Positions 31,273-38,687 of a stretch of 64,000 nt of DNA are shown here, one piece after another. The notes beneath the pieces were generated by a model. It was not told where the DNA came from and made no database searches. It was given only the letters and a program-made list of their open reading frames with translations. The translations under genes were made by a program, and so were the position numbers. The stretch is from Candidatus Gastranaerophilales bacterium (GTDB lineage: Bacteria > Cyanobacteriota > Vampirovibrionia > Gastranaerophilales > Gastranaerophilaceae). Positions within the stretch are counted from its first letter, which is position 1. The number at the start of each line of letters is the position of its first letter. Location: contig CALVAX010000009.1 of assembly GCA_944325605.1 (NCBI GenBank), forward strand, positions 1 through 64,000, written 5' to 3'.

Positions 31273-32748
31273 ATGTTTAATAAAAAAATGCAGTATATTA
31301 TAAAAACCTGTTCCGGAGAAAACATGCAGGAACTTCAAAATCTTCTGAATGAAATGTCCATGAACGGCTGGGAATTATACAGCATGAATGAAGTGGAAAC
31401 AGATGACGGTGTAAAATTTAACTGCATTTTTATGAGCGAAACCCAGCAGGAAGAAGATCTTTCAACATCTGACGTTATAAACATTTCGACCTTCAAAAGC
31501 CAGATGGAAAAAATGCTCTCCCCGCAGCTTTCGCCTTACGAAGCATGCCTTGATATTCAATCAAAAATCAAAAGCCAGCAAAATAAAATTACAAAAATAA
31601 AAAAAGAACTTGAAAAAGAAGCCCCAGCTTCAGTTAACCGAAAAAAACTTAACGACAAAATTTCGGCAAACTTGAAAGAACTTGACGATTTAAAATTGAA
31701 GCTGGCAAAAACGACATCTCCTGATGTTATGTTTGAAAAATTAACAGAAGAAAAACTATCAATTCATTTGAGTGAAGAACTTATTGAATATGTAGAAAAT
31801 GAATCCGAAGATGCTCAGGAAACTCTTCTTGCTGAAACTGTAAAATCAAGGCTGAAATTAACGGAAGAATTGGGCTATGTTATCCCTAAAATTATTTTTC
31901 AGGATGATGACAATCTGAACCCGTATGAATTTTCAATAAAAATTCGCGGCATGGATGTATATAGAGCATGCGTTTATCCAAATTACACAATGTACTTTGC
32001 TGACGAACTTCACCTGGAAAATAAAATCAAAAATTCCATTTACGATACAGACTTTATAACAGGCAAAAAAATTGTCTGGATTGAAAAAAGCAAAACAAAA
32101 GACTTTTGGGAAAAAGGAATAAACGGTGCAGAATTTATCGCAAGAGCACTGGAATATTCAGCAATCAGATATATAGACGAATTAATGGACTACAGCGACA
32201 TTGAAAAATATATAGATGTCGTAAGTAAAAAGAATGAATTTCTTGTTGCAAACCTGATTCCTGATTTTATAACACTTTCGGATCTCAAATTTGTCCTGAC
32301 CAGCCTGATAAAAGAAAGAGTTTCAATAAAAGACATAACCTATCTTTTTGAAAAAATGAACGATTTTGCAGAAGAAGGCGCAAAATCAGATCTTCTGAAA
32401 AAAGTCCGCTTGGCGCTTTCCAGAAAAATATGCTCAAAATACGCAAACGAAAACGGAGTAATAAGCCTTATAGAAGTTTCTGAAAAAACACTGGATGCGT
32501 TCATGCCGAATTTTGAAGAAGATGATGATTTTATAATAAAAATTGACGGGGATTTTGCGGAAAAACTTGCACAAAAAATCTCGAAAAAGGCAAAACAACT
32601 GGAAATAGAAACACCCAAAATTCTCGTACCTCTGGAATTAAGACATTTGTTTTTCACACTTCTTTCAAACTACCTGAATAACGTTGCTGTTCTGGCAAGA
32701 GAAGAAATCGGCTGCAATTTTGGAATAGAAATTGTTGCAAATGTTTAA
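31273..32748 (+). CDS. Soluble FlhA/SctV C-terminal domain protein with DUF4177-like N-terminus
   Basis: 491 residues, no TM helix. N-terminus (about 5-60) resembles DUF4177 (MQYIIKTCSGENMQELQNLL, NGWELYS). A coiled linker follows (about 95-150). From about residue 190 to the end it follows the cytoplasmic ring domain of FlhA in order: LTEELGYVIPKIIFQDDDNL (FlhA: A-x-E-x-G-F-x-x-P-x-x-x-x-R-D-N), PYEFSIKIRGMDVYR, LIPDFITLSDLKFVLTSLIK, ERVSIKDITYLFEKM, KKVRLALSRKICSKYA and ETPKILVPLELRHLFFTLL. The normal eight-helix gate domain is absent. FlhA ring domains form nonamers that receive chaperone-substrate complexes. Here a free ring could act as a cytosolic docking hub, perhaps with the FliI-type ATPase. 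Coupled to udp. Confidence 0.88.
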   Translation: MFNKKMQYIIKTCSGENMQELQNLLNEMSMNGWELYSMNEVETDDGVKFNCIFMSETQQEEDLSTSDVINISTFKSQMEKMLSPQLSPYEACLDIQSKIKSQQNKITKIKKELEKEAPASVNRKKLNDKISANLKELDDLKLKLAKTTSPDVMFEKLTEEKLSIHLSEELIEYVENESEDAQETLLAETVKSRLKLTEELGYVIPKIIFQDDDNLNPYEFSIKIRGMDVYRACVYPNYTMYFADELHLENKIKNSIYDTDFITGKKIVWIEKSKTKDFWEKGINGAEFIARALEYSAIRYIDELMDYSDIEKYIDVVSKKNEFLVANLIPDFITLSDLKFVLTSLIKERVSIKDITYLFEKMNDFAEEGAKSDLLKKVRLALSRKICSKYANENGVISLIEVSEKTLDAFMPNFEEDDDFIIKIDGDFAEKLAQKISKKAKQLEIETPKILVPLELRHLFFTLLSNYLNNVAVLAREEIGCNFGIEIVANV

Positions 32749-32763
32749 AAATTTTCTATAATC

Positions 32764-32790
32764 TGGCAAAAAAAATTATTCACGGTTTTT
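32764..32790 (+). promoter_or_regulatory. Shared upstream motif (TGGCAA...CACGG) of tagged genes, copy A
   Basis: TGGCAAAAAAAATTATTCAC continues GGTTTTT and ends 8 nt before the malQ-like ATG. TATAAT lies just upstream (32757-32762). Near-identical motifs precede the genes at 35909, 63242 and, on the other strand, 35731. Confidence 0.55.
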
Positions 32791-32798
32791 AGAAGAGT

Positions 32799-34856
32799 AT
32801 GCGCATCACAGGAATTAATAACGGAATACAAAACAACTACACAACCTTCGGCAGACGTCCGACAAAAGAAGAAGAACCAGACCTTCAAAAAGCCATGGAA
32901 GATGGTTTCAAAGCAATAGGCACAGACCAGCGTATTGCAATAACCCATGGTTCGGTTTTTCCTGCTGTTGGAAGGGATTCGTTTATCGGCTCCCCGTACG
33001 GAGAAGGTGCCACAAAATGGATTAACTTTCTAAAACTGTACGGATTTAACGGAAACCAATTAGGCCCTAACGGAATGATCCTGTATGATGATAAAAATTA
33101 TTCTCCATACAATTCATCAGCCCTCAATGAAAACTTTCTTTTCATAGATCTCAAACCACTCACAACAGAAAAATACGGAAAAATTTTATCTGAAGAAAGT
33201 TATGAAAAGTTAACCGTTCCGGCTGAGGCAGATGATAAAGCTTACAGATTTTCAAACTTTTCTGAAGCTAAATTTGTATATTTTCAGGCTTTAAATGAAA
33301 GCTACAAAAACTTTAAAGCAAATCTTGCAAAAGGCCAGCCCGAAGCAATTCAGCTAAACAAAGAATTTGAAGAATTTAAGAAACAAAAAGGTAAACAAAC
33401 CGAAGAAGAAGGGATTTATCGGGTATTAACAACATTATACGATGACGAAGACTGTGACAATTGGCCGGAATATGATTCTGATTTAATGGTTCAAATCAGG
33501 CAAAAAGACCCTAAAGCAGAAAAACGCTATGAAACTATCAAAAAAAGATTTCACAAATCAATTGAGGAATACCAGTTTGAACAGTTTATCGTAACAAAAC
33601 AAATAAAAGAAAACAAAGCATACCGTGACAGCATTGGATTCACCTATTTTTCAGATCTTCTTGTCGGATTGTCTAAAATGGATTACTGGCGCTACAAAGA
33701 GGCTTTCCTGAAAGGATATTATATGGGGGCCCCTACAGACGATGCAACAAAACCGCACCAAACCTGGGGAATACATGTAATAAATCCGCAAAAACTTTTC
33801 ATTGATAAAGACCAATTAAACATCGGCGGAGAATTTTTAAGAGAAAAACTAAGACATGCGCTTGAAAACTGCGAAAATATTCGAATTGACCACCCGATGG
33901 GAATGATTGAACCGTTTGTGTACCGTGGTGATTCTTTACAATATGATGAGAACGGAAAACAAATAAAAGATGCCCTTTATGTCCGCTATCTTTCCCAGTT
34001 GTTTGAAGCCGGAACGCCGATAGATAAATATTCTGATTATGAAAAGATTATGACCAGAATTGTACTCCCTACATTAAAAGAAAAAAACATAACGGATAAA
34101 AATGCTCCTGTCTGGGAAAATTTATGCAGCGAACCAACATTATTTAAAAAAGTTTATTATGAACAAAACAATCTTCCTCACATGATTATGCTCGACTACA
34201 AACGGGGGAAAGACTACAACAATCCAGATGACTGGTATTTGCTAGGATCACACGATTCAATACCGGTATTAAATATGCTTAAAAGACACGGCGGAAATAT
34301 AAGAAATGAAGAAGCCTGGAATCCATTATATCTTGCAGGTTACCTGAATCAGGATACAAAAAGAATAGACGAAAACGTTGAATTTTGCAATACTATTTCA
34401 AACACCTTCCCTGACAAAACGCCAAAAACAGGGGTTGACCTTGCTAAAGCGGATATGGCAATGGTTCAGGCAAAATTTGCAGAACTTCTTTTAAAGAAAA
34501 AGATTCAAATATCATTTGCTGATATCTTAGGCATCACAGACAACGGAGTTGTCTACAACATAGGAGGAGAAAGCAACCCTGTGTTCTGGAAAGAAAGACT
34601 TGCTCCTGACTTTGAGGATAAATATTACGAAAACCTATCCAGCGAAACCCCGACAGCACTTAACATGCCGGAAGTTTTAAAAATTGCTCTGCAAGCCTCA
34701 ATCGACCGCCAGCTTGTAGATTACATGAACCAGATGGAAAATGATCCGCAAAAAGATATAAAAACAACTCAAAAAAGAGAGGAACTGTATGCCCAATACG
34801 GTCAACTCCTTGAAAAGCTTCAGCATTATGCCGATGTTTTAAAAGAAAAAGAATAA
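32799..34856 (+). CDS. malQ: GH77 4-alpha-glucanotransferase, divergent, with N-terminal tag
   Basis: 685 residues. The first 25 (MRITGINNGIQNNYTTFGR) are the lineage-specific tag; then a divergent GH77 barrel begins (HGSVFPAVGRDSFIGSPYGE, NFLKLYGFNGNQLGP). Catalytic residues can be placed: nucleophile Asp in NIRIDHPMG (about 364), acid/base Glu in VWENLCSEP (about 439), and third Asp in GSHDSIP (about 485), matching R-I-D-H, E-D-L-G and T-H-D of amylomaltases. The insert between the first and second motifs is long. It transfers maltooligosaccharide units between glucans. Starting right after the FlhA-domain gene, it has its own TGGCAA motif. Ends in a strong terminator. Confidence 0.82.
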   Translation: MRITGINNGIQNNYTTFGRRPTKEEEPDLQKAMEDGFKAIGTDQRIAITHGSVFPAVGRDSFIGSPYGEGATKWINFLKLYGFNGNQLGPNGMILYDDKNYSPYNSSALNENFLFIDLKPLTTEKYGKILSEESYEKLTVPAEADDKAYRFSNFSEAKFVYFQALNESYKNFKANLAKGQPEAIQLNKEFEEFKKQKGKQTEEEGIYRVLTTLYDDEDCDNWPEYDSDLMVQIRQKDPKAEKRYETIKKRFHKSIEEYQFEQFIVTKQIKENKAYRDSIGFTYFSDLLVGLSKMDYWRYKEAFLKGYYMGAPTDDATKPHQTWGIHVINPQKLFIDKDQLNIGGEFLREKLRHALENCENIRIDHPMGMIEPFVYRGDSLQYDENGKQIKDALYVRYLSQLFEAGTPIDKYSDYEKIMTRIVLPTLKEKNITDKNAPVWENLCSEPTLFKKVYYEQNNLPHMIMLDYKRGKDYNNPDDWYLLGSHDSIPVLNMLKRHGGNIRNEEAWNPLYLAGYLNQDTKRIDENVEFCNTISNTFPDKTPKTGVDLAKADMAMVQAKFAELLLKKKIQISFADILGITDNGVVYNIGGESNPVFWKERLAPDFEDKYYENLSSETPTALNMPEVLKIALQASIDRQLVDYMNQMENDPQKDIKTTQKREELYAQYGQLLEKLQHYADVLKEKE

Positions 34857-34869
34857 AAATACAGCACGA

Positions 34870-34901
34870 GGGCGGATGCTTTTTAAGCATCCGCCCTTTT
34901 T
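34870..34901 (+). terminator. malQ terminator
   Basis: GGGCGGATGCTT (34870-34881) and AAGCATCCGCCC (34885-34896), followed by TTTTT. Twelve-bp stem, 3-nt loop. Confidence 0.92.
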
Positions 34902-34915
34902 GCACTTAAATATAC

Positions 34916-35731
34916 CTAATCTCTGTGAGTACCGATTTGATAACCCGGAACGCACAGGAATGCGGGAACTGTTCTTGTGATAGCTGTAGAAAGCGGAGAT
35001 TTATCAGCCATCAGAGTAACAGCCATACTCAAATCGTCCACATGCGGGGCAAAATCAGTTTTCTTAATTTTTCTATCCACATGTTTGTGGTAAATTTTTT
35101 CATTTATGAAATTAGAAAGTTTATTTCCGCCGACGATACCCGCCCCAAGCGCTGCAAGCGTCATTGCGGCTGACGGGATAACTTTTAAAGCTTTATTAAA
35201 ATATTTAACAGATTTGCTGAAAACTTCTCCGGAAGCCTGAGGCACACAGCTTAAAATCTGACGTTTATATTTATCATAAAGTCTTGACACTCCGCCGACA
35301 CAGATAACCGGCACAAGAACGTTACCCAGAAGCTGATTTACAGTTTCACGGAGTTTACTCTTAAAATGTTTTTTATCATCAAATACAGTCCCTCCTGCAA
35401 GCCCGCCCGCTGCAGAACCTGCGGCCAAAGCAAGAATTTGCGGCTCTTCTATTTCCATCAATTTTGCGTCGGGCTTATGTTTATTAAATATTTTCAACAT
35501 AGCCCAATTTTTTGGACTTTGCGAAAAAATAACTTTCGGATTCATTAAAAATCCCTGTTTTTTGGCAATTAAGGCTGAAGCAACACCAACACCTGTCATA
35601 GAAGATAGAAGGACACCTGTTTTATTAAGATTTTTCTCTTTCTTAAACTTATCATGCCTGCTATTTTTTGAGGTAAATGCTGCCTGATTATAATTTGGCT
35701 GTATATTTGAATTCACTTGACTTATTGGCAT
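34916..35731 (-). CDS. Tagged membrane protein of unknown function
   Basis: 271 residues. N-terminus MPISQVNSNIQPNYNQAAFT carries the tag, followed by a basic stretch (SRHDKFKKEKNLNK). Four or so hydrophobic, Gly/Ala-rich segments follow (GVLLSSMTGVGVASALIA, LALAAGSAAGGLAGGTVF, LLGNVLVPVICVGGVSRLY, AAMTLAALGAGIVGG). No domain recognised. It has AAGGTGG upstream of the ATG and the shared motif at 35757-35785. It is divergent from the 529-residue protein, which has the same upstream motif; both may belong to one regulon. Confidence 0.7.
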   Translation of the reverse strand: MPISQVNSNIQPNYNQAAFTSKNSRHDKFKKEKNLNKTGVLLSSMTGVGVASALIAKKQGFLMNPKVIFSQSPKNWAMLKIFNKHKPDAKLMEIEEPQILALAAGSAAGGLAGGTVFDDKKHFKSKLRETVNQLLGNVLVPVICVGGVSRLYDKYKRQILSCVPQASGEVFSKSVKYFNKALKVIPSAAMTLAALGAGIVGGNKLSNFINEKIYHKHVDRKIKKTDFAPHVDDLSMAVTLMADKSPLSTAITRTVPAFLCVPGYQIGTHRD

Positions 35732-35756
35732 AATTAACCACCTTCTTACACTTGAG

Positions 35757-35785
35757 AAAAAACCCGTAAAGGAATTTTCTTGCCA
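35757..35785 (-). promoter_or_regulatory. Shared upstream motif, copy D
   Basis: On the minus strand TGGCAAGAAAATTCCTTTAC, then GGGTTTTTT, ending about 25 nt before the ATG at 35731. Aligns with copies A and C with a 1-nt shift. Confidence 0.5.
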
Positions 35786-35854
35786 TATATATTTTAAAAT
35801 TTAACAAAACTTTAAATCAATAGTGTAACAAAGTATTAAATAAGGCAAGCAATC

Positions 35855-35880
35855 TGGCAAAAAAAATTATTCAGGATTAT
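35855..35880 (+). promoter_or_regulatory. Shared upstream motif, copy B
   Basis: TGGCAAAAAAAATTATTCAG then GATTAT. Identical to copy A for the first 19 nt; ends about 28 nt before the ATG at 35909. Both copies are preceded by AATC. Confidence 0.55.
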
Positions 35881-35908
35881 TATAACATTTGACAGGAATT
35901 GATAAAAA

Positions 35909-37498
35909 ATGGTAACAACAATAACCCCGACACCGGTAAAGAACAAATACACCACGCGGCACTTTGTAAAAAGTATGGCAAGCAGAGGTCTTGCACCTTT
36001 AATTTTACTTGAAGCATGTGTTGAAATCGGCAGAACCTATCAGGCATACGAAAGAGGCGGCTTTGACGAAGGCAGGGAACGAATTACCGAAGAAATGATA
36101 GGCGCTCTTTTCTGGTTCAGCGGGGTTAAAGGCTTTAACAAACTTATAGATCATTTTGTAGGCAAAAAATTACTCAAACTTCCTGATACCAATTTTGATG
36201 TAGGGAAAGATTCTACTCACAACCCGCTCAAAAATTACCTGCAGAAATATAAAATTTCAGAAAAGAAAATTGCAAACTTCAAATTTGCCAAAGTTGCAAG
36301 CAGCATAATCCTTGCGAACTGTCTTGTCGGACTTCTCGTGCCAAGGCTCAATCAGGCAATCACAAGATACTTCAGAAGCCATAGAAAAAATCAGGAACAG
36401 ACACAGCAAAATCTCCAAACTGCACAATCTCCAATTCAAGGGCAATTTGGCAAAGTTTCAATGGATGAATTTTTAAACAAATCATCTAACAACAAAGAAA
36501 GTAAAAACACAACTTTTGAAGGCTTAAACGGAACCCAGACGCTTTTGACGCTTGCCAACCATTTTGAAAACGACGCAAAATATCAGCTTCTTTCAACCGA
36601 CGTCGGAATTGCCGGCGGCAGAACGATTATGGCAAGAAACAACAACGAAAGAAGAGAAATTCTCATCCGTGATTTAACATCAATTTATTTCTATATGTTC
36701 AACATGCCGAATATGAACAAATGGCTGAACCAGCTTGAGGACGGCAGAAAAACAAGACTTGACCCAGTTTCAGCAAAATACGCTTCCGATGAAATGATTA
36801 AACTTCTCAAAGAAAACAACGGACAAATGAGTGTTGATGATTTTAAAAACAAAGTGTTCGGCACAGGAAAGACCGATTTTCTTAACAACGAAACCCTTAA
36901 GCAGAAATTCTTTGGCAAAGACAAAGACGCAATCAAACTGGACGATTTTCTCACAACTCTTAAATCTGCAGTTTCAAATAACGAATACACAAAATTGTCA
37001 GCCGCTGCAAAAGAAATGTCTAAACTCCAGCCTGAAATTGAAGGAGTCGGATATCTTTCAAAAAGTCAGGTTGAAAGCATTCTCAAAGGCGGCAAGTTCA
37101 ACTCTCCGGAATTCCTCGATAATATCCTCGAAATCGCAACAAGAGAAGATATTCCGTTTGCAAAAACAAAACCCTCAAACAGAAAAAATCCGCTCAAATT
37201 CATTGCACAGGCAGAACTTGACGGAATTAAAGGGGATGCCGAAGCCTTCATCAATGACATTATCAAACGCGCAAAAGGCGGCATGATAACAGAAGATGTC
37301 ATCAAAAAAGCAAGCCGGATGAACTTTATCAAAAACTCAATCAACTGGGGCAGCGGTTTTGTAGTATCAGCAGCCTTCTTATCAACATTTATCCCGAAAA
37401 TCCAGTACTGGGTAACGAAAAAAATCACAGGCGAAAATTCCTTCCCCGGAACAACTGACTACTCAAAAGATAAATCTAAAACAGAAAAAACTGCCTAA
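35909..37498 (+). CDS. Membrane-associated protein of unknown function, possible EF-hand-like segments
   Basis: 529 residues. N-terminus VTTITPTPVKNKYTTRHFVK is a weaker form of the tag. Hydrophobic segments at about 30-45 (APLILLEACVEIG), 66-80 (IGALFWFSGVKGF), 131-150 (SSIILANCLVGLLVP) and 475-495 (GSGFVVSAAFLSTFIP). The middle (about 160-460) is polar, with helix-loop-helix stretches such as MSVDDFKNKVFGTGKTDFL and FGKDKDAIKLDDFLTTL that loosely resemble EF-hands. RBS weak (ACAGGAATTG). The opening TM pattern is like that of the partial gene at 63242. Function unknown. Confidence 0.7.
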   Translation: MVTTITPTPVKNKYTTRHFVKSMASRGLAPLILLEACVEIGRTYQAYERGGFDEGRERITEEMIGALFWFSGVKGFNKLIDHFVGKKLLKLPDTNFDVGKDSTHNPLKNYLQKYKISEKKIANFKFAKVASSIILANCLVGLLVPRLNQAITRYFRSHRKNQEQTQQNLQTAQSPIQGQFGKVSMDEFLNKSSNNKESKNTTFEGLNGTQTLLTLANHFENDAKYQLLSTDVGIAGGRTIMARNNNERREILIRDLTSIYFYMFNMPNMNKWLNQLEDGRKTRLDPVSAKYASDEMIKLLKENNGQMSVDDFKNKVFGTGKTDFLNNETLKQKFFGKDKDAIKLDDFLTTLKSAVSNNEYTKLSAAAKEMSKLQPEIEGVGYLSKSQVESILKGGKFNSPEFLDNILEIATREDIPFAKTKPSNRKNPLKFIAQAELDGIKGDAEAFINDIIKRAKGGMITEDVIKKASRMNFIKNSINWGSGFVVSAAFLSTFIPKIQYWVTKKITGENSFPGTTDYSKDKSKTEKTA

Positions 37499-37573
37499 AT
37501 AAAGCGATTATTTCTTATTTTGCTCTTGTAAATAAACTTTCAGCATGCGATAATTTTGTTGGAAAGGCAAGAA

Positions 37574-38197
37574 ATGTCAAACGTTTTAGTATATACATTA
37601 GACGGGAAAATTTATATTAATTTAACAAACCGCTGTACGAATGATTGTATATTCTGCCTGAGAAAAGACAAGTCCGATGTAAAAGGACAGGAACTCTGGC
37701 TTGATGATGAAAATTCTACAGCAAAAGATGTCATAGAACAGTTTGAAAAAATCTACCCCGAAACTCCGTCAAAAGAAATTATATTCTGCGGTTACGGCGA
37801 GCCGATGCTGAAGCTTGAAGAATTAAAGGAAGTTGCAAAATATATAAAACAAAAACTTCCGTCTTCAAAAATTCGAGTCAACACAAACGGTCATGCCAAT
37901 TTCGTTTACAAAAGAAATGTTGTTCCGGAACTGAAAGGACTCGTTGATGAGTTTTCGGTAAGCCTTAACGGTGCAACAAAAGAAGAATATAATGAGTTTT
38001 CGCAGCCGAAATTTGACGAAGCATATGATGAAGTTAAAAAATTCATAAAAGCATGTGCTGATGCTGAAATCTCGGTTGTTGCAAGCGTTGTGGAAGGCTA
38101 CAAAGGCCGCCGTCTTGACCTTGAGAAATGCGGACAAATCGCAAATTCTCTCGGTGCAAAATTCAGAGTGAGAGAGTGGATTGTTAACGGTTACTAA
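37574..38197 (+). CDS. TatD-associated radical SAM protein
   Basis: About 207 residues. The 4Fe-4S/SAM motif is LTNRCTNDCIFCLR (C-x3-C-x2-C), then EIIFCGYGEPMLKLEELKE (G-x-G-E-P), VNTNGHANFVY and DEFSVSLNGATKEEYNEFSQP. This short single-domain form matches the TatD-linked radical SAM family. Start at ATG 37574 with GGAAAGG upstream; a TTG 18 nt earlier is less likely. No tatD gene is adjacent here. Its substrate is unknown in general. No SPASM or other accessory domain. Confidence 0.85.
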   Translation: MSNVLVYTLDGKIYINLTNRCTNDCIFCLRKDKSDVKGQELWLDDENSTAKDVIEQFEKIYPETPSKEIIFCGYGEPMLKLEELKEVAKYIKQKLPSSKIRVNTNGHANFVYKRNVVPELKGLVDEFSVSLNGATKEEYNEFSQPKFDEAYDEVKKFIKACADAEISVVASVVEGYKGRRLDLEKCGQIANSLGAKFRVREWIVNGY

Positions 38198-38216
38198 TTA
38201 GAATAAGGAGTATATT

Positions 38217-38657
38217 ATGCAGGTTACAGCCATATCAAATTCACAATCAAATCAGCAAAACTTTCAAGGAAAAATTAATATTGTTAATGATTTAAGTTAT
38301 CTTCCCTGTAAATATGTAAGAAAAGCTTATAGTTCAATGGAAGAAATGATTAAAGACAAACCGTTTGATTTATTTATAAGACAAAACCACCAGAACAAAT
38401 CAATTAGCATTATAGCTAAAAAACCGGGACACTTAGGTAAAATAAACAAACCATTTACGGAAAGCATAATAACTAATGCTTCAACCATGGATGAAGGGAA
38501 CGATACTGTTGATTTATATACTTCAGTAGCCAGAGAAACAATCAAAACTTATGACAAAGCATTCCCGCAAATCTCAACGGGACAAAAGATAAAGAATTTT
38601 TTTAATAAACTCAGTGATAAATTTTTAAACACATTTCAAGATAAAGATGAAATATAA
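38217..38657 (+). CDS. Small tagged protein of unknown function
   Basis: 146 residues: MQVTAISNSQSNQQNFQGKI is one of the clearest tags. The body is soluble and basic (YVRKAYSSMEEMIKDKPFDLF, SISIIAKKPGHLGKINKPF, YDKAFPQISTGQKIKNFFNK). No TM segment and no cleavable signal. ATAAGGAG upstream. It lies 20 bp after the radical SAM gene and 31 bp before the acyl-CoA synthetase, all on the same strand, so it is cotranscribed with metabolic genes. Confidence 0.75.
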   Translation: MQVTAISNSQSNQQNFQGKINIVNDLSYLPCKYVRKAYSSMEEMIKDKPFDLFIRQNHQNKSISIIAKKPGHLGKINKPFTESIITNASTMDEGNDTVDLYTSVARETIKTYDKAFPQISTGQKIKNFFNKLSDKFLNTFQDKDEI

Positions 38658-38687
38658 ATCATGTGAATTAAAAGGAGAGGACAAAAC

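Noticed and set aside
32764-32790. Sigma-54 promoter reading of the TGGCAA motif
   Set aside because: The GG is present but no GC lies 10 nt further on, so the -24/-12 pattern fails in all copies.
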